Source of the DNA: Aeromonas popoffii
GTDB taxonomy: Bacteria > Pseudomonadota > Gammaproteobacteria > Enterobacterales > Aeromonadaceae
Length of the DNA: 64,000 nt
Assembly: GCF_000820025.1 (NCBI RefSeq)
Contig: NZ_CDBI01000059.1
Coordinates: 17,464 to 81,463, forward strand
Direction of reading: 5' to 3'
Every line of letters starts with the position of its first letter. The first letter of the stretch is position 1. The position numbers and the translations under genes are program-made. This document shows, in pieces, positions 52,500-61,348 of this stretch. The notes beneath the pieces were generated by a model. It searched no databases. It was not told the origin of the DNA and was given only the letters and a program-made list of their open reading frames with translations.

Positions 52500-53579
52500 T
52501 CAGTCACCGCCTCTGGCATCCTTCACCGCCAGCCCCAGCTGCCACACCGCCATGGCGTAGTGGGTGCTGTGGTTGTAGCGGGTGATGGTGTAGAAGTTGG
52601 GCAGGCCGTACCAGTATTGATAACCACTGCCTACGTCGAGGCGCAGCAGGCTCGATTCGCTGTGGTTGCCCAGGCTGCTGGTGGGGGTAAGCCCTGAGCG
52701 GCGCAGGGTGGCGACCGGGTAGCGGGTCTGGAAGCCGTGCTCATAGCCGGGCAGTTGGCCCTGACCACGTACCGCCACCGGCTGTCCCTTCTCCCAGCCA
52801 TGGGCTTTGAAGTAGTTGGCCACGCTGCCGATGGCATCCACAGGATCCCACAGGTTGGTGTGGCCGTTGCCGTTGAAGTCCACCGCATAGCGTTGGAAGC
52901 TCGACGGCATGAACTGGCCATAGCCCATGGCACCGGCGTAGGAACCCTTGGGTTCGGTGGGATCCATCCCCTCATCCCGGGTCATCACCAGGAAGGACTC
53001 CAGCTCGCTGGTGAAGAACTCGGCCCGGCGCGGGTAGTCAAATGCCAGGGTCACCAGCGCATCCAGAATGCGGGTCTTGCCCATCACCCGGCCCCAGCGG
53101 GTCTCTACCCCGATAATGCCGACGATGATCTCGGGTGGTACGCCATAGAGCTGGTAGGCTCGGTTTAGTTCGCTTTCGTATTCGCGCCAGAAATTGACGC
53201 CGTTTTGCACGTTGTCGGGGGTGATGAACTTGGCGCGGTAGCGATTCCAGGCGCCTGTCGGGCCTGTTGGCTTGGCGGTCGTCGGGGCCTGGGCATCCAT
53301 CAGCCGGATGATCCAGTCAGAACGCTCCGCCTGTGCCAGTACCCTGTGCAGCTCGGCACTGTCGAAACCGTGCTTTTGCACCATGTGTTGCACGAACTGA
53401 TCTACGCTGCTGCGATTGGCAACATCCCCCTGTCCGTAGACGGGGCGGCTCGGCGGCGTCTGATTGATGAAAGCGCTCTTGGGCTGGGGTGTGACCACGG
53501 GCTTGGCAGCCGGTGTGCTGCTGCAGCCATAGAGCAGGGGAAACAGGGAAAGTGTGAGTACGGAGACAAGGCGACGCAT
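52500..53579 (-). CDS. mltB: Membrane-bound lytic murein transglycosylase B
   Basis: This 359-residue outer-membrane lipoprotein cleaves glycan strands of peptidoglycan to form 1,6-anhydro ends. The lipobox is LLYGC (about 15-19). The catalytic glutamate is in GIIGVETRWGRVMG (about 163), with YAGAMGYGQFMPSSF (about 223) and NGNGHTNLWDPVDAIGSVANY (about 245) as further MltB signatures. I start it at 53579 (MRRLVSVLTLSLF), giving a proper lipoprotein signal; the frame extends 27 codons further without one. It is followed by the palindromic terminator. Confidence 0.92.
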   Translation of the reverse strand: MRRLVSVLTLSLFPLLYGCSSTPAAKPVVTPQPKSAFINQTPPSRPVYGQGDVANRSSVDQFVQHMVQKHGFDSAELHRVLAQAERSDWIIRLMDAQAPTTAKPTGPTGAWNRYRAKFITPDNVQNGVNFWREYESELNRAYQLYGVPPEIIVGIIGVETRWGRVMGKTRILDALVTLAFDYPRRAEFFTSELESFLVMTRDEGMDPTEPKGSYAGAMGYGQFMPSSFQRYAVDFNGNGHTNLWDPVDAIGSVANYFKAHGWEKGQPVAVRGQGQLPGYEHGFQTRYPVATLRRSGLTPTSSLGNHSESSLLRLDVGSGYQYWYGLPNFYTITRYNHSTHYAMAVWQLGLAVKDARGGD

Positions 53580-53708
53580 AAGGTTCTCATGAGCCTGACA
53601 AAGAGTGCCGACATGGTAAAACATTGTCATCCGCGCGCAAGTGTTCCGTGCGCCTGACACGTCGCCAAAGCATCGTGCGATGGATTACCCCTTGGGGGCC
53701 GGGGCGAC

Positions 53709-54311
53709 TCAGCGCAGGGTGTGATAACCGCTCCAGAGCCGGGTCAGGGTGGTGATGAGGCAGAGCAGGGCAAAGCCATAGGCGAGGGTTGCAAAAGCCG
53801 CGGGCCAGAGGCACATCAGCACGAACAGCGCGATGGTCTCGCTCCCCTCGGTGAGCCCACCGAGATAGTAGAGGGACTTGTGGTGGTAGACGGGGTTTTC
53901 TATCCCCCGCCTGCCCGCCATGATGGCGAAGGCCAGAAAGCTCGAGCCCGTCCCCATGAAGGTGAACAGCAAGGTGGCGGCGGGCAGGGCGTTGGCGGGG
54001 GCGCTCAGGGCAAAACCCAGCACCACGGCGGCGTAGAAGATGAAATCGAGGGTGATGTCGAGAAAGCCGCCGCAGTCGGTGATGCTGGTTTCCCGTGCCA
54101 CAGCGCCGTCGAGCCCGTCCAGCAGCCGGTTGCACAGGATGGCCGCGAGCGCCCACTGATAGCAACCAAAGGCCAGCAGCGGCAGCGCCAGCATGCCGAC
54201 GGCAAAGCCGGTGAGGCTTATCTGGTTGGCGCTTATGCCGGCCCGGCACAGCGGCTTGGCCAGCTGGGTGAGGGGGCGGCGGATCATGGGAATAAGGTGG
54301 CGATCAAACAA
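53709..54311 (-). CDS. ynjF: CDP-alcohol phosphatidyltransferase (YnjF-like)
   Basis: This 200-residue inner-membrane enzyme of the CDP-alcohol phosphatidyltransferase family has the signature DGLDGAVARETSITDCGGFLDITLD (about 66-90), the D-G-x2-A-R-x8-G-x3-D-x3-D pattern, and about five membrane segments. The alcohol acceptor is unknown. It is the last gene of the ynjBCD-F cluster and overlaps ynjD by eight bases. The ynjE rhodanese gene present between ynjD and ynjF in E. coli is absent here. Confidence 0.87.
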   Translation of the reverse strand: MFDRHLIPMIRRPLTQLAKPLCRAGISANQISLTGFAVGMLALPLLAFGCYQWALAAILCNRLLDGLDGAVARETSITDCGGFLDITLDFIFYAAVVLGFALSAPANALPAATLLFTFMGTGSSFLAFAIMAGRRGIENPVYHHKSLYYLGGLTEGSETIALFVLMCLWPAAFATLAYGFALLCLITTLTRLWSGYHTLR

Positions 54312-54969
54312 GGTCGGGGTCCTCGGTTAGCAAACAAAGAGACGGTGTGAGATCGAGTATGGTGCCGGGGGCATCCTCCTCGTCATGGGTCACCAGGATG
54401 GCTGGGATGCCTTTGGCCTTGAGCCGCTCGAACACCAGGGTTCTGAACGCGGCGCGCAGCGGTTTGTCGAGGCGGGAGAAGGGCTCGTCCAGCAGCAGGG
54501 CTTGCGGTTCGGCCAGCAGCGCCCGCAGCAAGCTGACCCGCGCCCGCTGACCGCCGGAGAGCTGCTGCGGCAGCTTGTCAGCCTGATCCGCCAGCGCGAC
54601 CTGTGCCAATGTCGTTACCGCCTTTTCCCGTCGTGCACTTCTTCCCTTGATGGCGGCAGGCATGCCAAACATCAGGTTCTCTGCCACTGTCAGATGGTCA
54701 AACAGCAGGTCATCCTGAAACAGCATGCCAATGTGCCGCGCCTGGGGGGGCAAGGGGGTAAGCAGTCGCTCGTCGAGCCATATTTCCCCCTCCAGCCGGA
54801 TGGGTCCCCTGGGGGGCAAGACCCCCGCCAGCGCCGCCAGCAGCGAGCTTTTACCGCAACCGCTTGGTCCCATCAGAGTCAGCACCTCGCCCGGCGCCAC
54901 CTGCAGTGCAGGCAGCGACAGCAGCAGGTTTTCATCGAGATAGAGGCGAAGAGGCGTGGTGTTTAGCAT
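54304..54969 (-). CDS. ynjD: ABC transporter ATP-binding protein (YnjD-like)
   Basis: This 221-residue ATPase has Walker A GPSGCGKSS (about 33), the signature QLSGGQRARVSL (about 135), Walker B ALLLDEPFSRLD (about 155) and the switch histidine in LVTHDEEDAPG (about 192). It powers the YnjC permease. I start it at 54969 (MLNTTPLRLYL), since the upstream extension is a shadow of ynjC. It is 16 bases after ynjC and overlaps ynjF by eight. Confidence 0.93.
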   Translation of the reverse strand: MLNTTPLRLYLDENLLLSLPALQVAPGEVLTLMGPSGCGKSSLLAALAGVLPPRGPIRLEGEIWLDERLLTPLPPQARHIGMLFQDDLLFDHLTVAENLMFGMPAAIKGRSARREKAVTTLAQVALADQADKLPQQLSGGQRARVSLLRALLAEPQALLLDEPFSRLDKPLRAAFRTLVFERLKAKGIPAILVTHDEEDAPGTILDLTPSLCLLTEDPDLV

Positions 54970-54985
54970 CGGCAAGTTCTCGTGT

Positions 54986-56671
54986 TCAGCGGGCGCCCTT
55001 GAGCGCCGGATTGAGCCGGGCCGGCAGCCAGAGCGCCAGCAGATAGATAACGAGCGGCAGCAGCAGTTGCAGCAGGCCGTAGAGGCCCGCCAGCCGCCGA
55101 TTGAGGCCGCTGCCGATGGCCACCGCCTCAGTCGTGATGGTGACCACCCGGCCCGCGCCAAACAGCAGGGTCGGCAGATACTGGGCCAGACTCACCGCCG
55201 CCCCCACCGCCAGGGCAAACAGCAGCGGGCGGGCCAGCAGGGGCCCCTTCACCTGCCACCAGACACGCCAGGGGCGGGCACCCAGCGTCAGCGCGGCTTG
55301 CACAAGGCGCGGGTCGAACTGGCGGTAGGGACCGTGCAGGCAAAGGTAGACGTAGGGGAAGACAAACAGCAGCTGGCTCCAGAGCACCCAGCCCCAGCCG
55401 ATGCCATGGGCTGTCCAGTGAAGGCTTAGCCAGTCGAGCCCCAGGCGGACGCCAAACAGCAGGCTGGCCTGGGGCAGCAAGAGTGGCAGACAGATGAGCC
55501 AGAGCGGCCAGGGGCGGCGACCCTGTTGCGCCTCCAGGCTCAGCACTGCCATCACCAGTGCCAGCAGCCCGCTTGCCAGTGCCAGCAGGGCACTGTGGGT
55601 GAGCAGCGGTATCAGGCCCGGCAGCAGATCTTGCCAATGCTGGCCGCTCCACTGGCTTGGCAACAGGTCGGGGAAGGACCAACGGCGCGCCAGCGACCAG
55701 AGCAGCAGCGCCCCCAGCACCGCCAGATTGACCGCGATCAGGACAAATACGCTGCCGCTGGCCAGGTTGGCGGCCAGCAGGCCAGGCTCGGTCCGGCGGC
55801 CATCGAGCCAGATGTGCTTGCCGATAGTCGTGTGGCACCACTCCAGCAGCCGCACACCGGCGAGCAGCAGCAGGCTGAGGGCGAGCAGCAAGAGGGCTCC
55901 GCTGGCGGTGGCGCCACGCCAGACGAGATCCGGATCCTGATACCAGAGCCACAATCTGACCGCCAGCGGGGCGGGGGCATCGGGCCCCAGCAGCTGGGCC
56001 AGATCCACCACGGCCACCCCGTAGGCGGCCACCGCATAGAGGGGCAGGCGCAGGGCGGGCCAGAGCGCTGGCAGCCGCAAGCGCCACCAGATCTGCGGCG
56101 CGCTGAACCCCATGCTGGCACCGAGCCACTGCTGGCGAGCCAGCTTGGCGGGATCCAGTGCGGCCAGCGCCATCAGCAGCAGAAAGGGCGTTTCTTTCAG
56201 GATCAGGGCGAGGATCAGCCCAAGGCCCAGCGGATCTTTAATGGTCTGCCAGTCGGGGGGAAACTCAACGCCAGTGAGTGCTGGCGAGATGAGGCGCAGC
56301 AGCCAGCCGGAGGGAGCGAGCAGAAAGGCCAAACCGATGGCAAAGGCGACGTGGGGCAGTGCCAGCAGGGGAGAGAGCAAGCGCTGCAGCAGCGAAAAGG
56401 CCCGGCTCTGTGCGCCCTGCTGGCCGCTGTGTGCCAGCAGCAGTGCCGTCAGCAGCAGGCTGCCCAGGGTCGAGGCGGCGCCAATCCAGAGGCTCAGGGC
56501 AGCCGAGTGCCAGAGGCCGGGCTGGGCCAGCAGCAGCTGAAGGTGCGGGGGGGCCATCCCTTCGGCCAGCAACAGCCCGATTCCCCCCAGCACAGGGACG
56601 GCCAGCAGGGCGGCGCAGCCAGCGCCAAAAAACGGGCGCCAGTTGGATAGGATGGGACCGGCCAGGATCAT
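54986..56671 (-). CDS. ynjC: ABC transporter permease (YnjC-like, fused double permease)
   Basis: This 561-residue inner-membrane protein has about twelve hydrophobic segments and two copies of the binding-protein-dependent permease fold. One EAA-like loop is around ALDPAKLARQQWLGASMGFSAPQ (about 170) and the other around AALTLGARPWRVWWQVKGPLL (about 455). This matches YnjC and related ThiP/FbpB-type fused permeases. The start overlaps the ynjB stop by one base (TGATG), showing translational coupling. Substrate is unknown; thiamine and metals are imported by related systems. Confidence 0.92.
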   Translation of the reverse strand: MILAGPILSNWRPFFGAGCAALLAVPVLGGIGLLLAEGMAPPHLQLLLAQPGLWHSAALSLWIGAASTLGSLLLTALLLAHSGQQGAQSRAFSLLQRLLSPLLALPHVAFAIGLAFLLAPSGWLLRLISPALTGVEFPPDWQTIKDPLGLGLILALILKETPFLLLMALAALDPAKLARQQWLGASMGFSAPQIWWRLRLPALWPALRLPLYAVAAYGVAVVDLAQLLGPDAPAPLAVRLWLWYQDPDLVWRGATASGALLLLALSLLLLAGVRLLEWCHTTIGKHIWLDGRRTEPGLLAANLASGSVFVLIAVNLAVLGALLLWSLARRWSFPDLLPSQWSGQHWQDLLPGLIPLLTHSALLALASGLLALVMAVLSLEAQQGRRPWPLWLICLPLLLPQASLLFGVRLGLDWLSLHWTAHGIGWGWVLWSQLLFVFPYVYLCLHGPYRQFDPRLVQAALTLGARPWRVWWQVKGPLLARPLLFALAVGAAVSLAQYLPTLLFGAGRVVTITTEAVAIGSGLNRRLAGLYGLLQLLLPLVIYLLALWLPARLNPALKGAR

Positions 56672-57843
56672 CAGTGAGCGTAGCGCTCGGCCCAGGTCGC
56701 TTCGAGTCGCAGCTGCCAGCTGGGATGGGGCTCGCCCACTGCCTTGAAGCGCAGCGCAGACGCCTGTTTGGCCGAGACCGGCAGGGCGCTGGCTTGCAGC
56801 ACGCTGGGATCGCCCCAGAAAGCGGGCTCGGCCTTGCGTACCTGGGCCACCGGGCTCAGCAGGAAGTTGGCCACCACCTTGGCGCCGGCCCGGGCGCTGG
56901 CGTTGAAGGGGATGGCGAGGAAGTGGCTGTTGGTCAGCGCCCCTTTCTCCATGGCGACGGCCACCACATTGGGGGGCAGGGTGCCGTTTTGCACCGCGCT
57001 CTGGGCCTCTTGGGGGTTGAAGCTGATGGCCATGGCGAGCTCACCATCATCGAGCAACTGGCGGGTCTCGGCGGCGCTGGCGGGGAACAACTTGCCCTTG
57101 CGCCAGAGCGCCGGATGCAGTGCATCGAGCCAGGCCCAGAGCGGGGCAGTGAGCCGGTCAAAGTCGGCGTCGGTCGCCTCCCGATAGAGGGGGGCGGGAT
57201 CCGCTGTCAACTCCAGCAGGATCTGCTTGAGAAAGCTTGCGCCATGAAACTGGGGTGGCTTGGGATAGGTGAAGCGACCGGGATGTTCCTTGACCCAGGT
57301 GAGCAGGGCGGTTGCCGAGGTGGGCGGGGTGGCCACCTCGTCCCGATTGACCATGAGGTTGAGCTGGCCTATGCCCCAGGGCGCCTCCAGCCCGTCGACC
57401 GGCACGGTGAAGTCCTCACTCACCGGCAGCGTCGTGTCCACCAGCGCCATATTGGGCAGATCCTGGGTAAAGGGGGCACCCAAAAGGCCCTGCTCCTTGA
57501 GCGCCTTGAAGTTCTCGCCGTTGACCCAGAGCAGATCGATGGGGCCGCCTGTGTGCTTACCTGCCTGTTTGTTGGCCAGTAACTGGCTGACGCTCTGGGC
57601 TATGTCATCCACCTTCACCTGCACCAGCTTGACCTGATACTGGCGCTCAAGCTCCTGGCCGGCCCACACCAGATAGGCGTTGATCTCCGGGCTGCCGCCC
57701 CAGGCGTTGAAGTAGACGGTCTGCCCTTTCGCCTCCTCAAGGGTCCGTTGCCAGTTGTCATCGGGATTTGCTAACAGCGGGCCGCTGGCCAGCAGGGGCA
57801 GGGCGCACAACAGGGATTTGAGCAAGGGCAGAGTCTTGAGCAT
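56671..57843 (-). CDS. ynjB: ABC transporter substrate-binding protein (YnjB-like)
   Basis: This 390-residue periplasmic binding protein has a signal peptide (MLKTLPLLKSLLCALPLLASGPLLA). Mature landmarks include GQTVYFNAWGGSPEINAYLVWAG (about 40), GPIDLLWVNGENFKALKEQGLLG (about 100) and APWGIGQLNLMVNRDEV (about 155). This matches the YnjB/COG4134 family. I start it at 57843, the methionine of the signal peptide; the frame opens 11 codons earlier inside the neighbour's end. It lies 22 bases after the VTT-reductase fusion gene, so the whole block is likely co-transcribed. Confidence 0.9.
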   Translation of the reverse strand: MLKTLPLLKSLLCALPLLASGPLLANPDDNWQRTLEEAKGQTVYFNAWGGSPEINAYLVWAGQELERQYQVKLVQVKVDDIAQSVSQLLANKQAGKHTGGPIDLLWVNGENFKALKEQGLLGAPFTQDLPNMALVDTTLPVSEDFTVPVDGLEAPWGIGQLNLMVNRDEVATPPTSATALLTWVKEHPGRFTYPKPPQFHGASFLKQILLELTADPAPLYREATDADFDRLTAPLWAWLDALHPALWRKGKLFPASAAETRQLLDDGELAMAISFNPQEAQSAVQNGTLPPNVVAVAMEKGALTNSHFLAIPFNASARAGAKVVANFLLSPVAQVRKAEPAFWGDPSVLQASALPVSAKQASALRFKAVGEPHPSWQLRLEATWAERYAH

Positions 57844-57865
57844 GTGAGTTACCTTGGGCAAAGGG

Positions 57866-60028
57866 TCAGGCGCCACGGCGCCAGCTATGATATCGGGCCA
57901 GCAGGGCCAGCACCCGGGTGGGCTGGTGAGCCCGCTTCCACTCGCCGGCCACGTACTTGTTCCCCTCCATCAGGGTAGGATAAGCGTGTATGGTGGCGAG
58001 GATCTTGCCAAGCCCCAGCTGGTGGCGCATGGCGAGCACGAATTCGGCGATCCGCTCGCCGGCGTGAGTGCCCACTATGGTGGCACCCAGGATCTTCTCC
58101 TTGCCGGGCACGGTGAGCACCTCGATAAAGCCATGGCGCTCACCGTCGGCAATGGCGCGATCCAGCTCGGCCAGCTCGAAGCGGGTCGTCTCGAAGGGGA
58201 TACTCTCTGCCTCTGCCTCCTTGCGGTTGAGGCCGACCCGGGCGATTTCCGGCGTGGTGTAGGTGGCAGTTGGGATCACCCTGTAGTCCGCCTTGAAGCG
58301 CTTGAACTGGCCGAACAGGGCATTAACGGCGGCATACCAGGCCTGATGGGCGGCAACGTGGGTGAACTGGTAGGGACCTGCCACGTCCCCCACCGCCAAA
58401 ATGCTGGGGTAGTTGGTGGCGAGAAAACCATCGACGGCAACCGTGCCACGGGGTGCCAGTTCCACCCCTAGCGCCTCCAGCCCGAAGCCACTCACATTGG
58501 CAACCCGTCCCAGTGCCAGCAGCAGTTGATCTCCCTCAATCACTTGCACGTCATCGCCTCGGCGCAGTTGCAGTCGAATGGGCAGCGGCGTGTCTTGTGC
58601 CTCTGCTGATGGCAGATAGTCGACCCGCTCGGTGCGCCAGCCGGTGAGCACAGTGACACCGTCACGGGCCAGCTGTGATTGCAGCGCGTCGGCCACCTCC
58701 CGCTCTTCACGTGGCAGCAGTTGATCGGCCAGCTCCACTTGCGTGACCGGGATGCCGAGCAGGGCAAAGCTCTGGGCCAGCTCGCAGCCGATGGGGCCGC
58801 CGCCAAGCACCAGCAAGCGGCGCGGCGGGGTGCGCAGCTGCCAGAGGCTATCCGAGGTGAGATAAGGCACGTCGGCCAATCCGGGTAGATCCGGCACAAA
58901 TGGTCTGGCGCCGGTGGCGATGACGATATGGCGGCTGGTAAGGCGCTGGCCGTTCACTTCCACCTCCCAGGGGGAGATCAGTCGCGCCTCCCCTTCGATA
59001 CACTCCACCCCAAGCCCTTCATAGCGTTCTACCGAGTCGTGGGGCTCGACCTCCTTGATGACCGTCGCCACCCGCTCCATCACAGCGGCAAAATCGGCGC
59101 AGGATTGGCTTGGGCTAAAGCCCAGCGCTTCGGCCTTGCGCTGCTCGGCGGCAAAGCGGGCGCTGCGGATCAGCGCCTTGGAGGGGACGCAGCCGCTGTT
59201 GAGGCAATCGCCCCCCATCTTGTGTTTCTCGACAAGCGCCACCTTGGCCTTCACTGCTGCGGCGATATAGCTGGTGACCAGCCCACCGGCACCGGCGCCG
59301 ACTACCAGCAGGTTGTAGTCATAACGGGCGGGCTTTCGATAGGGGGCGTGCAGGCGGCGCAGGGCAAGCTGTTGTATGGCGCGCTTGATCAAGAAGGGCA
59401 TCAGCCCCAGCAGGGTCAGCGCCACCATCAGGCCGGGGGAGAGAATGTTGCCCGTGCTGGTTAATTGGCCAATCTCGCTCCCCGCCAACACATAGACGAA
59501 GGTGCCGGGCAGCATGCCAAGCTGGCTCACCCAGTAGTAGGTACTGACTCTGATGGGGGTGAGCCCCATCAGCAGGTTGACCAGAAAGAAGGGGAAGAGG
59601 GGGATAAGGCGCAGGCTCAGCAGGTAGAAGGCGCCGTCCTTCTCCATCCCGGCCTGGAAGGTGGCCAGCTTGTCGCCAAAGCGGGCCGTGACCCAGTCGC
59701 GCAGCAGAAAACGGGCGCTGAGAAAGGCCAGGGTCGCGCCAATGGTGCTGGCAAAGGAGACCAGCAGCAGCCCCCAGCCGATCCCAAACACTGCGCTGCC
59801 GCCCAGGGTGAGCAGGCTGGCGCCGGGTAGGGAGAGGGCGGTGCTCAGCACATAGATGCTCACAAACAGCAGGCAGGCGGCGACAAAATGGCTGTCGACC
59901 CATTGCGCCAGTGCGGCCTGCTGGGCTTGCAAGGCGCCCAGACTGAGGTAGCGGCCAAGATCGAGGGCAAAGAAGGCGCCGATGAGGCACCCCATCACCA
60001 ACAGAAGCAGCAGGCGGGCCCGGTTCAT
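57866..60028 (-). CDS. VTT/TVP38 membrane domain fused to FAD disulfide reductase
   Basis: This 720-residue fusion has an N-terminal VTT (DedA/TVP38-type) membrane domain (about 1-220), with LSLPGASLLTLGGSAVFG and RLIPLFPFFLVNLLMG. A class I pyridine-nucleotide disulfide oxidoreductase follows (about 235-710). The FAD site is VVGAGAGGLVTSYIAA, the redox pair is GGDCLNSGCVPSKAL, the NAD(P) motif is LVLGGGPIGCELAQ and the second FAD motif is ILAVGDVAG. The C-terminal HAYPTLMEG has the usual His-Glu pair region. It overlaps the upstream AhpD-like gene by one base and precedes ynjB by 22 bases. A membrane-tethered reductase acting on a disulfide, metal or quinone is inferred. Confidence 0.9.
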   Translation of the reverse strand: MNRARLLLLLVMGCLIGAFFALDLGRYLSLGALQAQQAALAQWVDSHFVAACLLFVSIYVLSTALSLPGASLLTLGGSAVFGIGWGLLLVSFASTIGATLAFLSARFLLRDWVTARFGDKLATFQAGMEKDGAFYLLSLRLIPLFPFFLVNLLMGLTPIRVSTYYWVSQLGMLPGTFVYVLAGSEIGQLTSTGNILSPGLMVALTLLGLMPFLIKRAIQQLALRRLHAPYRKPARYDYNLLVVGAGAGGLVTSYIAAAVKAKVALVEKHKMGGDCLNSGCVPSKALIRSARFAAEQRKAEALGFSPSQSCADFAAVMERVATVIKEVEPHDSVERYEGLGVECIEGEARLISPWEVEVNGQRLTSRHIVIATGARPFVPDLPGLADVPYLTSDSLWQLRTPPRRLLVLGGGPIGCELAQSFALLGIPVTQVELADQLLPREEREVADALQSQLARDGVTVLTGWRTERVDYLPSAEAQDTPLPIRLQLRRGDDVQVIEGDQLLLALGRVANVSGFGLEALGVELAPRGTVAVDGFLATNYPSILAVGDVAGPYQFTHVAAHQAWYAAVNALFGQFKRFKADYRVIPTATYTTPEIARVGLNRKEAEAESIPFETTRFELAELDRAIADGERHGFIEVLTVPGKEKILGATIVGTHAGERIAEFVLAMRHQLGLGKILATIHAYPTLMEGNKYVAGEWKRAHQPTRVLALLARYHSWRRGA

Positions 60029-60609
60029 CAGGCGTCCTTGCTGTCTGGCTGGGCGGGACGCTCGGGTTGCACCGGCAACTGGCAGAAGCCCTGCGGTGCG
60101 ATATCGAGGGCGGCGTTGAACTTGGCCGACATGTTCTGGAAGGCGATAAGGCCGGTCAGCTCCACCATGGCATCGTCATCGAACCAGGGCTTGAGGCGGG
60201 CCGCCTGTTCATCGTTGACCCCATCCAGTCCTGTCATGGCTTCGGTGTAGTCGAGCACCGCCTTTTCCCGCTCGTCGAACAGGGGGTTGTTGCGCCAGTG
60301 GGCCAGCGCCTCCACCTTCTCGCTGGAACCGGCCCGCTTGATGAGGGTCATGGCGTTGATGTCGACGCAGAAGCGGCACCAGTTGAGCTGGGAGACCCGC
60401 ACCGTCACCAGGGAGCGCAGCACGGGATCGATGGGGGAGCGCCTGCGGTTGATGACGCCGTAGAGGGTGGCCACGGCGGCAAACAGCCGTGGCGAGCGGC
60501 CCCAACATTTGCCCGGGATCAGCACCTGGCCGTAGTTGCGTTTTTGCAGCCAGAAAAAGGGGCGGATAAACCAGGCATATTCCCGATCGGGTTTGACCTC
60601 AACGCGCAT
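60028..60609 (-). CDS. Carboxymuconolactone decarboxylase / AhpD-like protein
   Basis: This 193-residue protein of the AhpD-like fold contains the conserved redox motif NWCRFCVDINA (CxxC at about 78-81) with the downstream helix LDYTEAMTG. Such proteins are alkylhydroperoxidase-related or decarboxylases. The CxxC suggests a thiol-disulfide role, in keeping with the disulfide reductase gene that follows it with a one-base overlap. I start it at 60609 (MRVEVKPDREY). The DUF1499 gene ends one base before it. Confidence 0.87.
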   Translation of the reverse strand: MRVEVKPDREYAWFIRPFFWLQKRNYGQVLIPGKCWGRSPRLFAAVATLYGVINRRRSPIDPVLRSLVTVRVSQLNWCRFCVDINAMTLIKRAGSSEKVEALAHWRNNPLFDEREKAVLDYTEAMTGLDGVNDEQAARLKPWFDDDAMVELTGLIAFQNMSAKFNAALDIAPQGFCQLPVQPERPAQPDSKDA

Positions 60610-60610
60610 G

Positions 60611-61297
60611 TTATTCCTCTTTTTTGTTCTGCATCTTGGGTTTGTAGGCACCCCCCAGCCGCTCATTGAGCCGGATCAGAAATACCTCGATCCGTGCCCG
60701 GTTGGTACCCAGATCGCTGCGTCCCTGGCGGGAGGCCGAACGCATGTCGATGCGGGTCTCCTTGGGGCCGGCAAAGACCCGCAGCGCCACATCGTCCTGA
60801 AAGCCGAACCAGCCGGTGGTGGCCACTGCATCGAGGCCGTCCGGGCTCGGTCGCACCTGCCAGCCCAGTTGTATCATCAGCGCGTGGGCCTCCGTGATCG
60901 CCTCGACCGGGGAGGCGCTCGTATAGAGAGGACCGGGTTTGCCCTCAAACGCGTTCAAGGGGGGCGAATTGATGGGCAGATCCTGCGCCGTTCTCAGCTC
61001 GGCGGCCCAGCGCAGGGGGGGGGGATTATAGGGATCCGTGCTGACATCGTTGAGCAGCGGCATACGCAGTGCCTGCACCAGGAACAGCAGGGGCAGCAGC
61101 AGCGGGGTGATCCCCCAGAGGCTCGGCACCTTATGCCGGCTCCAGGGCAGGCGTACCAGTAACAGGAGCGATATCAGCGCACCGAGCAGACAGATGGCGA
61201 ACCCCAGCCACCAGGGCCAGAGGTGAGAGCGGCTGCCGAGGGCGCCAGCAAGGGGCAGCAACCAGGCCAGCAGGGGCCACCACAAATAACTGGGCAT
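60611..61297 (-). CDS. DUF1499 membrane protein
   Basis: This 228-residue protein has three N-terminal hydrophobic segments (WWPLLAWLLPLAGALG, then WWLGFAICLLGALISLLLLV and ITPLLLPLLFLVQAL). A DUF1499 domain follows (about 85-215) with DPYNPPPL near its start, then EAHALMIQLGWQV and TGWFGFQDDVALRV. The domain's function is unknown. It is the first gene of the long minus-strand cluster 53709-61297 and is divergent from the MsrA-like gene, so the cluster promoter should lie near 61298-61348. Confidence 0.84.
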   Translation of the reverse strand: MPSYLWWPLLAWLLPLAGALGSRSHLWPWWLGFAICLLGALISLLLLVRLPWSRHKVPSLWGITPLLLPLLFLVQALRMPLLNDVSTDPYNPPPLRWAAELRTAQDLPINSPPLNAFEGKPGPLYTSASPVEAITEAHALMIQLGWQVRPSPDGLDAVATTGWFGFQDDVALRVFAGPKETRIDMRSASRQGRSDLGTNRARIEVFLIRLNERLGGAYKPKMQNKKEE

Positions 61298-61348
61298 AAC
61301 GGGGAACCACTGGTTATGATGGACAAGTACCCTGAAGGATAAACTTAA

